Part shown: positions 26,076-37,798 of the stretch, piece after piece | Layout of the letters: each line of letters begins with the position of its first letter | Numbering within the stretch: the stretch's first letter is position 1 | Assembly (NCBI GenBank): GCA_003952965.2 | Contig: CM025849.1 | Coordinates: forward strand, 6,359,947-6,423,946 | Direction of reading: 5' to 3' | DNA: 64,000 bases | From: Morella rubra | Lineage: Eukaryota; Streptophyta; Magnoliopsida; Fagales; Myricaceae | Notes under the pieces: generated by a model | Databases searched by the model: none | The model's input: the letters and a program-made list of their open reading frames with translations, nothing else | Told to the model about the DNA's origin: nothing | Program-made: the position numbers and the translations under genes

Positions 26076-28407
26076 AAGCCAAAACATAAAGCTCTCCCAA
26101 ATCTGGTAAGAAATATCTCATGGAACCCACTATGGGACCTGGCATCAACCTAGATACCGCTCTCTAGATATGAAACTAAAATATAGAGGTTCTTTCCCAT
26201 AGAAAGGTTGGTCCCAAGCAACTAATATGCAAAATGAGTCTGACTGGTCTAGATAAATCACCAAAGAGATACAAAAAAGAAAAAATTGTACAATCAATCA
26301 ATAACATTTGCAGATATTGCCAAACTCCAAAAACAAAAAAAATGATGAAAACAATACTCCCTCAGGGCCTAGGGCCTCATTCACTTCCAGTCTTCCTATT
26401 AGTTTCTCAGACAATCAACACCCAATACTAAACCAGATGAGAGAATCCAAAACAGATATCCTAATAATGAGAAACCAATAACATTATACATAGCAATAGA
26501 GTGCTTAAAAATCTGGCTGCAATTGCTTGCCGAATATGGAATAGAATCACTCATTGACCATTCCTACCATCTTACAAATCAAGGCCAACCTAGCATACAA
26601 GACAATTGCAGTCCAGGCTAAATAGTAGACACCACAATCACAACCATGAATAAAAAGACGGGGATATTCTAGCTCGAAGCCTAGGAACACTCCAGCAAGG
26701 ATACATTCCTTATAAATCCTAGGCCCTTGCATGTAAAGTTTCCAAACAAAATGACTCCCACCTCGCTTCTAAAAACCACATGCCAAAACAGCCCGTCTTG
26801 TTTTGTATTCTTATTTTAAGTAAAAGACAACATATTTCTCCATGAAGTTTTCACTTGACATTTTCTCTTGAGCTTTCTAGAAACAACATTGCCGTATCCA
26901 TCATATCAGGTAAGACATATTCTAAAGCCTAGAGAAAGTTCAACTGAGATGCCCGGAAGTGAATAGAAATATTCTCAAGGTTTATTCATTCGATGGCATC
27001 ATCTTCATCTACAATAAGGTAAAGAATTGCTAGCCTCATCAACTAAGGCCATTGATTTCCACAATCATTTCTGCTACAAGAGAATACCTAGCATCTCACT
27101 GGTCACCCGCTTCTTCTGCACCCTAAAACAGATAGCATATAAGTTTGAGTTTTCCCCTTTTGACAATTACACCTACGACAGCTCTCTCATATGTGTTTAT
27201 GCACAAACTAGAAGACATTCCATCCCACGCCCACCCCCCCCCCCTCCGAAAAAAAAAAAAGAGAGGAAAAAAACCAGCCCCCTGGCAGAAAACAAAAAAG
27301 AAACAGTAAAGTATGTTAGGAGGCAATTAAATCTGGAATGGGAGCAGATAACTGACTGTCAAGTCCTTGCAAGGAAAAAACCGAGTAATGGGCCCAAATT
27401 TTTATTGGACAAAACATCACTCTAAGAAAATAACACTTGGCATTTAAGATAATGCACCTAAACATCTGCACCAAACACATAAAAATGGAAATTGCATGTA
27501 GCAAAACAAATAAAATCGATAAACAGTGAGATAATATTGGGATTGGAGAAAAACGGATGATACACATACTCAAAAGACCTAGGAAAATAAGAAGTAAACA
27601 AGGTAAATATCTGCCTATCGACAGCCAACATTAAACACCCAGAGACAATGAAAGCAGATATGATGGCTATATTTATGCTTACGAGAAATATGTATGCAAA
27701 GTGAATAATTAAGATGAATACAATTGTAACACTAAAGCAGGTCAAATAACAGTGGCACATACACAAAAAATGATTAAAAAAAATCCCAAAGTTGATAAAA
27801 AATAGCCAGTGGGCTTCTATAAGCTCGAGCAAGAATAGTGCATCTGATGCTAGTTCCTAATCTGATCTTGGAAAGTCTCACATGTTCTTGGATGCTGAAT
27901 GGGAAAGATGCAATGTACAACAAAAATGGCAGGAGAGGCATTACAAACAAGGAACTGAAACGTATCTTGGGACCATTGCTTTCAATTAGAATGTCTAAGG
28001 TTTCCCCTATCACCATTCAATCCTTACTTAATCTACTAACAAGATATTACACATTTTCTAAAATTTAACATGCACAGCAGAATTCCACACAACTTGCAAT
28101 TATACTTAAAAAATGTTTGCATTGCAGATTGGAAGCTACATACCACCAAAGAGTATAAAAAAAAAAAAGTCGATAGTAATGAATGATCATCAATTATACA
28201 CTGCAAACTGAACGTACATTTTGCTAAAAGGAAGAGAAAAATCCAAGTGTGAATATCATAATCCAGTCCTTAAATGTGTAACATCTATCATTAAGAAACA
28301 CCAGGAAATATATTAGCATATTCCATCATTGTCTTACAGAACTCTTTCAATAAGATAGTTGAACAAATAGTACATATGACTAACTTGGACATGGGAACCA
28401 CTTCAAG

Positions 28408-30046
28408 TTAACTATCATTGGCTGACTTTTTCTCATTGATGAATATGCCTACTGATTTGAACCAACGCATGAGATTCCGGTGATCCTTCACGTAAAGCCA
28501 TGCTTGAAGAAAAGGAAAGAGACTCTCATTTATTCCTCGCTCTTCTATGTAACTGTGAAGTGAATCTCTCATGCTTTCATCAAGATCTCTGTCAATTAAC
28601 AAACAATTAAGGTCATCATAGATTAATTTAACAATGCATAATACAATTGGGATTCTAATTCAAGAGAAACTAAGAACTAAAAGGAGATATTTGGTATCTG
28701 CCCAGTAAAACATGCAAGGGCATATCATTTCATGGGTGCCAATTGAGTACACTTCCAGAAAATGTCTTGTAGACTCCTTTTTGGCACAGTATTATCCCAT
28801 AAAATTTGAAGAGCACAATGAGTTCATTTATATTCCCGTGGAGTGTAGGAAGAATGAGATAAAGATACAAGATAGACAATTGATAGAAAACGACTATGCA
28901 GGAAGAGAATTTTCTACAAATAGCACATTGTCTGGTGGGGATACACCAAGAAGCAAGAGTTTCAATTATATGTTCAGATGTTAAATATCGGTAGTATATG
29001 CCGTGACAGGGAAATCAAGCAAGCATGCCAAAACATTACTCACAATGTCGTTTTAACCATTTCAGTATTATCCCAATTCCATACTCAATATGGTCCTATC
29101 CCGGTGCTCAAAGATAATCCAATACTGGAAAAGTTTAAGAAGAAGAAAGATGCATCGCCACCATGTTGTGACCAAATGAGATTTCGTAAATAAAGGGAAC
29201 CATTTTCCCTCTTTTAGATAGCACAGAACTACATTTAAAGAAAAGAAACACGGATAAACCCGAGGATGAATTTAACTCACTCGAAAACCGGCCCATTGTA
29301 CTGATGCGGAACGACGAGGAAGCCCGAGCTCCCAGCCTTGGGCCGCATCGAGACGGAATGTATCCCCAACGCGTCCGGATACAACCCGCACAGAAAGTGC
29401 AAAGAATCCTGCTGCCCGGGCTTCGTCACGTCCACGTGAAGAAACAACTGGTTAATGTTATCATCCCCATCATCCCCCCCACCGCCGGGGATTATGTTAG
29501 TCAATCGCATCACGGAAATGCTAATTTCCTCATTTTCGTCGTAGGTACGCTTGAGGACCGGACCAGTGCTGTCCAGCGCGCCTTTCACGATCGTGAACGG
29601 CGAAGGAGGACTCACCTTCTGCCTCGCACATTTGAGATTTCACACAAATGAAAAACAGCCCTTATAAACCTCGCTAATTTTAGCTAAATTTTCACTTTTC
29701 CACACAGATTTAAAGAGGGTTTTAGAAGAGGGTTTACAAGAATAGATATATTCGATGACGGCACAGAAAATGAAAGCCTTTCTTAACCCTCTTTCTAAAA
29801 CCCTGATAAACCCACAGAGAGGTTTACATAATTACATGCTATACATATCTACATATAACAGCGAAAGATTGAGGTTATTACAGCGGGAGCGGACATTTTG
29901 GAGACTTCGAGATAGTGATCCTTGAGGGAGCGGAGGAGCATGGAGTCAACGGCGGAGGAGACGCTAGTTGAGTGGCGACATGCTATCATGCGCACTGGAT
30001 GGCGGAGTGCGCTGCTGGTGGCGGCTGCCAAGAGTTTCCTCCACAT
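28408..30046 (-). CDS. MAM33/p32 mitochondrial matrix glycoprotein family protein
   Basis: Three exons on the minus strand: 30046-29882, 29618-29281 and 28588-28408. They join as SKMSAPA|KVSPPSPF and PVFE|DLDES, giving 227 residues. The N-terminus (MWRKLLAAATSSALRHPVRM) is basic, hydroxylated and free of acidic residues, as expected for a mitochondrial presequence. The C-terminal core has IHSVSMRPK and then YIEERGINESLFPFLQAWLY, the family hallmark. MAM33/p32 proteins form acidic doughnut-shaped trimers in the mitochondrial matrix, with roles in respiratory-complex biogenesis and translation. This copy resembles the Arabidopsis AT4G32605 branch and lacks the longer acidic N-terminal part of the canonical p32. 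GGGGDDGDD around residue 100 is the acidic loop. Confidence 0.93.
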
Positions 30047-32600
30047 TGCTCGTTAACTATTCGGTGTTTAGTTTCACACTAATGGAGGAGGGAAGCTTCG
30101 CGTGGTTTAATCGATTCCGCGTCTCTCAGGCTCGGGGGGCCTGGCTGGGCTGCCTATAGACATCTTAAGGAGGAACGAATGACGAGAGAATTAATTGGTA
30201 AATCATTTCTTTTGTAATTTCCTCTTGTTTGGTGCAATTATATTCATTTTCCCTTATTTTTAGTAAACCACTAAAATGTTAATAATTTACTGACTTTTTC
30301 TTTGATTCTGAGGAATATTGGTATTGTAACTAAAAAAAAATTATGAGATATTATTAGCATAAAATCCTGAAATGTCAATATATGTTTTCCTTATTTATTT
30401 ATTTTTTTCACTTTTTGATCATCACCTTTCCGAGGGTAAATAATTCTTTTTTTTGGGGATAAATACACTCATTGTGGTATAAGAAAGTGACAAATTAATT
30501 ATAAGGTAAAGAAAGATGCAAAATTAATCCTACAGTAAGTTTTTGTCATAAACACCTATTCGTACATCTCTGTCTCTATCACTAACTATAGATGTTAGTA
30601 AACTACGAGGTGCACTTGGACATGAAACACGCTATAGAATAGCATCTGCAGTTAGTAAAAGAAATGGAGATAGATGGAAAAATGTGTTTTTAATAAAAAC
30701 TTTATTAAATTGATTAATTTATAATTTTTTTTCAATGAATAATTTGTAACTTTCTTATACCACAAGGATTATGGGTGCATTTAAGCTTTCATTTTTTAGG
30801 ATTATGGGTGCATTTAAGCTTTCATTTTTTTAAGACCTTATGCTTTGAAAAGTTTTGGGAGATTGAAGGTTTAGGGGTAATTTTGGACCAAAATGGGCCA
30901 AAATATTATGGGCCCCGACAAATTTACAATGTCTTGATATATATATGGAATAACAAAGTCATTAATTTCAGCTGTGGGTATGGTTAAATAGTAATGTTGA
31001 TGCTAAACCACTATAAAAAGATAATATAAGATTAAGCTATTTGAAAATGCTATAAAAATAATGGTATTCAAGTTAATCCCTTTTACATCATTTAAATCAT
31101 TTCAATGAAATGAAACAATTTTTTTTTTTTATTTGATCAATCTTACATTCCCACCATTCCCCATCTCCTTTTTATGTTCATGCTCTTAGTGTAACATGAA
31201 ATACAAAGGTAAATCTTTTAACTTTTAGGCTCACTTTGTTTGTCGGGTTTAAGGCCTGTTCGTACCGTAGTCGGCCCATTTGTGCCCTCTATGTTTGGTG
31301 CCTAATGGAATAATCTCTCCACATCTGAATAAACCTTCCTTGATTGTCTGACAAAAAAAAAAAAAAATCTACAAGTACTGTTGCTGATTAAAAAAGCTAG
31401 CACAAGTACAGCTCATCTGCAATTTTTTATTCAAATTACATAGTGTGATTTGGAAAGTGATAGATGTAACATGTGAACTCTAATATTAAGCTCACACTAC
31501 CCAAAACTTTACATGAATATCATTCAATAGTGTAGGATTAAGGTTGTGCACCGAATATTTCAAAGTCAAGAGGTTGGCATCTGAATCTGAGTCCAACTTA
31601 ATTGGGGTTAGAAATCAACCTCTTAACTAAGTTGTATTCAAATTCAGATATTGACCTTCTGACTGTAACTCCAACTGCGACTCTATCCGAGCCAATCCAT
31701 TAAGTCGGATTCGGCTTGGACAGTGGTTGGATTTGGCTGTCAGCCATTCATAATGGTGTAGAGAGTTAGTGAGCTATAAAGAGGCTAAGAGAGAGATGGA
31801 GAGAGGGCACCCGAGACAGTTGAGGAAGGCAACGAGGACTGAGGGCAGAGACTAGAAAGGGTGAACGACTAAACGAGTGTGATTGAAAGAGACAGATAAA
31901 TACAGAGAGACCGTGAGAGAGGGAACTATTAGGTTTGAAATGGGATTGTGGATAGAGGGTGCGATCTTGCCAAGTCAATTAACCCCTCATGACAGAATGG
32001 CTCCATTACCTCAAAGGTTAAAAGGAAAAAAAAAAAGGATAATAAATTATGTCAAGTTGGGTCAGTTTCAGTCTCGGAATCCGACTTCAGAGATGCTTGG
32101 GAGCAAAACTTTTAGGCTTTCAAAATTTCTACCATAATAAAATAACTCTATAAAATTTTCTCTCTCAATCAAATTTCAATTTTCACTCCAAATAAATATA
32201 AAAAATTCAGTCAAATTATTTTTCTCTTCACTTTTAGCAATTCCAACAACTCAAAGATTTTACCACCTTAGAATTTTTACAATCAAACTTCACCCACCCA
32301 ATCCCCGGGACACAAACCCCCCTCTTTCTCTCTCTTTTTTTTTTTTTTTGATATTTGATTAGCGGTACCTGACAAGCTTCTTTGTCCTCTCTAACCTACG
32401 CAGCCTATTGTACAAGATTGTAAGCAATTTTCTCATCTCGGGTGCCGTTGCGCTTCTCTACCTCTCTAACCTACGCAGCTGCCGCACGTCTTCAGTTCAC
32501 TCATCACTTTGCTCTAACCCACCGCCGGCCGCCAAGCCACTCTCTCAATCACACAGAAGGTATTCCTAATGTGTCTATCGTCTAGCTCTAGGTTTGTCGT
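30047..32600. other. Intergenic region
   Basis: Upstream regions of the MAM33 gene (-) and the PPR pseudogene (+). It includes a 33-bp tandem repeat and GA-rich DNA near 31750-31920. AT-rich sequence near 32130-32290 resembles the dispersed repeat at 49280-49630. The motif 'cctctctaacctacgcagc' occurs near 32383 and again near 32462. No gene is supported. Confidence 0.55.
30765..30830. repeat. 33-bp tandem duplication
   Basis: The word 'aggattatgggtgcattta' and the following 'agctttcatttttt' occur twice in direct succession, 33 bases apart, essentially without differences. Confidence 0.85.
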
Positions 32601-32776
32601 TTCAAATTTTTTTTCGATTTCTAAGTTTCAGCGTGACAGCACACTTCACCTCTCATCCTTAAACGCGCAGATTTTGCTTTTCAGGCCAAGGTGAACATCA
32701 GAATGAGATCTCTCTCTTCAGTCCTCATTGTCAAATTAATTTTGCTGCTGATTCCTCGGCTTTCCTTCTTTGCGAA

Positions 32777-34926
32777 ATGGGTATGACTACTAAATCTATC
32801 AACCCTCTTCTGCTCTTCTCAAATCGTATGCTTACTGGGTGTCGTTGTTGTCGTCTAAGGATTTCATTCCCTACTCAAAGAGTCAAAACTGTTGTCATTA
32901 TTTCACTGCTACTTTTAACACTACCACTGTTGATAAAGAAAATGTGAAAAGCCCCACTCATTTCTTGAAATCTGTGAGAGAGCAATGTCCATCTGGAACC
33001 ATTACGAATCTTAATTCTGCCATAAGCTTTTTCGAAATGATGGTTCGCATGCACCCTTTGCCTTCCATTGTGGATTTCACTCAACTGTTCGGTGCATTTG
33101 CAATAATGAAGCATTATTCGACAGTGATCAAACTCATAAAAGAAATGGAATCTCGAGGAATTGCTCCCAACTTGTATACGCTGACTGTTTTGATCAATTG
33201 TATCTACCATTTGAATCGGGTAGATCCCGGGTTCTCTATGTTGGGAAGAATTATGAAACTCGACTATCTTCCAAGCCAAATTACTCTAAATACTCTTATC
33301 AAGGGGCTATGTCTTCAGGGTAAGATTGTTGAAGCTGTGAAGTTGGTGAATAAAATGGAGAACCAAGGCTACAAACCCGATGTTGTTACCTATGGAACGA
33401 TCATAAATGGCTTGTGTAAAAGAGGTGAGACCAGTGTGGCCATTGGGTTGCTTAAGAAGATGGAAGAAGCAAGCTTTGAACTCAATATAGTGTTGTATAA
33501 CACGATCATTGACAATTTATGCAAGGACAAATTGCTGACTGAGGCTTTAAACCTCTCTTCTGAAATGATATGTAAAGGAATTCTGCCCAACCTCGTCACT
33601 TACAATTCTCTAATTCAAGACCTATGCAATTTCGGCCGATGGAAGGAGGCAACTAAGCTCTTGAATGAGATGGTGAGACAGAAAATCATGCTAGATGTGT
33701 GAATATTCACCATCACGGTTGCTACACTTGGCAAAGAAAGGATGGTTTCAGAGGCAAAAGCGGTTTTCGATGCGATGATTTAGAGGGGCATTGAACCTGA
33801 CATAGTCATATACAACTCTTTGATTGACACACTTGGCGAAAAAGGGATTCTTTTAGAGGCAAAAGAGGTTTTCGATGCGATGATTCAGAGGGGCATTGAA
33901 CTCGACATAGTCACATACAACTCTTTGATTTACACACTTGGCAAAGAATGGATGGTTTTAGAGGCAAAATAGGTTTTTTATATAATGATTCATAAAGGTA
34001 TTAAGCCCGATGCAGTCACATACAGCTCTTTGATTGTCACACTTGGCAAAGAAGGGATGCTTACAGAGGCGAGATATGTTTTTGATGCGATGATTCAGAG
34101 GGGCATTGAGCCTAATGCAGTGACATACAACTCCTTGATTGACGGTTATTGTTTGCAAAACAAAATGGATGAGGCTGTCAAGGTGTTTAATATGATGTTA
34201 GAGAGGGGATGTTTGCCTTTTGTTTTCAGTTACAACATATTGATTAATGGATATTGTCGGATCAAAAAAATAAATGAGGCAACAAGTCTCTATCAAGAAA
34301 TGTCAAAGAATCGAATTATTCCAGATGTCGTCACTCACACCTCTCTTATGGGTGGGCTTTGCCGAGTTGGACGACCTCAGGCTGTTCTAGAGCTACTGCA
34401 TAAGATGCTAGAATTTGGGCAGCATCCAGATCTTCAAACTTGTGCTGTTTTGTTGGATGGGCTGTGTAAGAACCAACTATTAATCCAGGCAATGACACTG
34501 TTTCAACAAATGGAAGAGAAAAGATTGGACCATGATATTGTTGTTTTGAACATCTTAATTGGTGCTATGTGTAATGCTGTAAAACTTCTGATAGCAAGAG
34601 AACTCTTTTGTAGTCTTCCTACGAAAGGATTGCAACCTGATGTTTCGACATACATTACAATGGTGAAAGGGCTTTGCAATGAGGGACTAATAAATTAAGC
34701 ATGTGAATTGCTCAAGCAAATGGACAAGAACGGTTGCCCACCTAATCACTTTACATATAACGCAATCATCCAAGGGCTCTTGCAACATAACGAGATATCA
34801 AAGGCAACAGAATATCTCCAAACGATGGTTGACAAGGGTTTCTCAGCGGATGCAACCACCGCAACCATGTTCGTCAACTTGTTGTCTGCAGATCAGCCAG
34901 ATAAAACTGTTCAAGAATATTTTTAG
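32777..34926 (+). pseudogene. P-class PPR protein, Rf-like (RFL) pseudogene
   Basis: A single-exon array of about 16-17 pentatricopeptide repeats of 35 residues runs in one frame from about 32940 to 34926. Typical pieces are PDVVTYGTIINGLCKRG, PNLVTYNSLIQDLC and PFVFSYNILINGYC. The first part (FFEMMVRMHPLPSIVDFTQL, MKHYSTVIKL) matches the Rf-like clade, whose members bind organellar, mostly mitochondrial, RNA and include fertility restorers. The array is broken by in-frame stops at 33700 (TGA), 33781 (TAG), 33970 (TAG) and 34696 (TAA). Homology continues in the same frame past each stop. A presequence-like start (Met at 32777) lies in a different frame from the array, so a further frame break is likely between about 32800 and 32940. 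Translation could at best give a partial protein of about 290 codons. Confidence 0.9.
33763..34182 (+). repeat. Four 105-bp tandem units inside the PPR array
   Basis: The word 'gttttcgatgcgatgatt' or a close variant starts at 33763, 33868, 33973 and 34078, exactly 105 bases (35 codons) apart. The units are much closer to each other (DAMIQRGIE, TYNSLI, TLGKEG, EAK) than neighbouring PPR motifs normally are, which points to recent in-place duplication. Two of the four stop codons lie inside these units. Confidence 0.9.
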
Positions 34927-35275
34927 AAGTCTGTGTGAAAGTTTTCTAATTCTTTGAAATTAAAAAAAAAAAAAAAAACATTTCAGTACCTTTATTAGGA
35001 CAATGAAATGTTTAGAATAAGGTGATACCTTTCCATGCCTTCGGAGTAGGTTGTTGATGCCACTCTGTTTTTGTTTTCTTACAAATTTTGTCTGATTTGC
35101 ATTTGAAATCTGTTTTGTTATTTGTTTGTTCTGAGTTTGGCTTTATGTAAAGTTGTTTGCTTATTGGCCCATCATGTTGGATTTGTAGGTGTTTTATCAC
35201 TAATAGAAGGACGATATTCTCAAACAAATATTTCCTTGGCATGAGTTAGGCGCATTTGTGACCGCAACCCTTAAA

Positions 35276-36033
35276 ACGAGCATGCTTAGTAGTTTCTTCC
35301 CCGCATACGTTGTGGAGTATTACTCCAGTCTTCAGCGGAAAACGCTAATGCTGGGAATATCTCAGGGATCAAACCTGCAGAAAGTACATATGATTAAACG
35401 TCAAGAATGGTAAAGTTCAAGCACAAAGAAGTGGCTGACATATTAACAAGGATTGAGATTTGTACTGGCAAAGTTAAGCTTTTCAAGCATTCGGGTGAGA
35501 GCTCGTTATATCCATCAACTTTTGGGACGGAATTAGCATCGAGTGGAGAAACATGAACATTATAAGCGAAAAACTTGTAGGAGCCAGACACCCGGTCCCC
35601 GGTGTCAAGTAATTGAGTAACACAAACAAAATAGAGAAGAGACTTTACTCGTCGATTAAGATACGAGCATGCTTAGTAGTTTCTTCCCCGCATACATAGT
35701 GGAGTATTACTCGTCTTCAGCAGAAAGCGCTAATGCTGAGAATATCTTCAGGGATCAAACCTGCAGAAAGTACATGATTAAACGTCAAGAATGATAGAGT
35801 TCAAGCACAAAGAAGTGGCTGACATATTAACGAGGATTGAGATTTGTACTGGCAAAGTTAAGCTTTTCAAGCATTCAGATAGGGGCTCGTTATATCCATC
35901 AACTTTGGAACGGAATTAGCATCAAGTGGAGAAACATGAACATTATAAGCAAATAACTTGTAGGAGCCAGACACCCGGTCCCTGGTGTCAAGTAACACAA
36001 ACAAAATAGAGAAGAGACTTTACTCGTCGATTT
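35276..36033. repeat. Two-copy 387-bp tandem repeat
   Basis: The segment starting 'acgagcatgcttagtagttt' at 35276 recurs at 35663, and both copies end in 'gactttactcgtcgatt'. They differ by scattered substitutions and small indels. Read on the minus strand, copy 1 is open for 65 codons (VSGSYKFFAYNVHVSPLDAN...), while copy 2 shifts frame. I do not recognise the peptide; it may be a gene fragment. Confidence 0.85.
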
Positions 36034-36365
36034 AGATCAGCATTTACTATTGCCAATATTAAATAAAACCTTTCTCCCTAAGCTTATCAATAGTCTGCAA
36101 AAAAGCGGGACGAGTATAAAGAAATTTATTAAACAGCAGATAACATGGGAATGCAAGCACCACGATATCTGAAAGTCACAAATACACACCTAGCTACAGC
36201 TCTTTGCCCAACTCTGAAATGGCAGCTGCATTTTTTTTTTCCTATTTGATCAGCACCTCTCCAAATACAAAAATATCGAGAGCGTAATTTAAAAAAAAAA
36301 AAAAATTACGACTTGAAATATCTGATTAGAAGTTTAGGGAATTGGGAGTTTTGTTCTTTTCAGTC

Positions 36366-36366
36366 A

Positions 36367-36394
<28 letters not shown>
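36366..36394. repeat. (AT)n microsatellite followed by poly-T
   Basis: About 14 AT units, then a T-rich tract, upstream of the coiled-coil gene. Confidence 0.9.
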
Positions 36395-36402
<8 letters not shown>

Positions 36403-37798
36403 TTTTTCTTTTTTCTTTTTCTACAAAAATTATATGAAAAATAAAAATCTCTTGCACATTCAAATATCACCTTAAAAAAAAAGGCAAACAAAAAGAAGAA
36501 GATCCCGAATCTTATTTAAGAAAAATGAAAAAAAAAAATGAAGGCAAACATACACTAAAATTGAAAGCAAATGAACAAACGAATAGCACCGAGTGTCCAA
36601 GTGGAAGCGTCCTCGTAGGCCAAAAGAAACGAGACCCTCAAACGTCCAACGCGTCCTCTTTCCGCGGCTATCGTCTTTTCGGGATTTCGCTAGATTAGAG
36701 AAAGGAAAACAAAGCAGGCAAGCGTAGAGTCTATTTTCCCACGAAAAAAGGCAGGGTCTTTTATCTTTGAATTATACCGGAAGTTAGTCGGATACGTATC
36801 TTTGTTTGTTAAATGGTGGTATGATTTCGAGCTCTTGTTTCCATTATGATTTTTCTTTCTTTCGTGTGTATTGATTAGATTCACGCTGCTTGACCAAAGA
36901 AAGAACAAGGTTTTCTTGTCCGTGTTAGGTGTTGCCAAGACAATCATAAGGAAAATATAGCAGGAGGGATGTTCTTGAATTATACGATTATATGAATAGT
37001 AGCTGTTCAGATTGAGGGTTCCAGGGGTTTCTGTTTTTCTTCCCCACTTAATGAGAGAAAGCGTCTATTTTGTTTGAAACGGGGAGTTGCTACTTAAGTA
37101 GTCTATGCCTCCAAATGATTTACTTGATCGGCTTCTTGTACTTACTAGCAGCATGGACCACTATGATAAAATCCGCATAATGTGTTAGACAACATTAATT
37201 TTTAGCCTGTTTTAATTGCTGGCCTTCGTTGAATTTTTGCTGGGGAAATGATGAGAAAGTGTATAACTTTCTCTGTCATCTGGCTGCCTCCCTTATTACC
37301 AATTTGCATTACTGTACCTGACTTGCTAAGGGAATTTTTGTTGTCTACCCATTACTGCTAAGAAGATCGCTTTACCTGTGACACCTGATCTGAAGCTGCA
37401 CGGAAAGTAGATATTTTCTGACTAAGGACCTGTGCTGAGAAGTGTTCATGATTTATGGCTTGTGTTAATAATTCAAAGTGTCGGGGGTTATTAAATAATT
37501 AAAGGGATCGTTTTTTGAAACAACAGGATTGTTTCAGTCACAGTTTTTATGCTTCTCTGTCATTGCCTCATTATCAGGTGTGCCATTAAATCCATTACTG
37601 CCGGAAAAGCTTTCTACACATGAATTACTTATCCTGCCTTGATATTTCACATTGAGAGTTATACTTCCAAAGTTCTTATTTTGTTTGTATCCTATAGAAC
37701 TGGCAAACTAGTGACTTTTTCTCGATTGCAGCATTGCTATCTAAGTCTGTTTTTGTTTTCAGGTTAGAAAACACAATTTTTTCTAGTCTAGTGTGAGC

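Larger units (their letters stand above)
19600..28400. other. Gene-poor, repeat-rich intergenic region
   Basis: About 8.8 kb with no supported coding exon. It holds microsatellites, a dispersed repeat pair, degenerate transposon-like segments and a 161-bp tandem repeat; the end near 28400 should include the 3' UTR of the MAM33 gene. A segment near 21545-21600 contains 'gggggcagtgggccatggc' and may be the end of a decayed hAT-like element. ORFs of 60-135 codons here show no family resemblance, and several consist mainly of homopolymer-encoded Lys or Phe. Confidence 0.6.
34927..37760. other. PPR downstream region and leader of the coiled-coil gene
   Basis: Contains a poly-A run near 34962-34977, the 387-bp tandem repeat (35276-36033), an AT microsatellite and, from about 36600, GC-richer DNA likely to hold the promoter and non-coding first exon of the coiled-coil gene. 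A leader intron would end at the acceptor 'tttcag' at 37762. Confidence 0.5.

Noticed and set aside
27027..27832. Overlapping ORFs on both strands near 27.0-27.8 kb
   Set aside because: Hydrophobic or Lys/Pro-rich low-complexity translations around poly-C and poly-A tracts, with no family resemblance.
33763..34182. Evenly spaced direct repeats resembling an array such as CRISPR
   Set aside because: The 105-bp period is the 35-codon PPR motif in a plant nuclear gene; there are no spacers.
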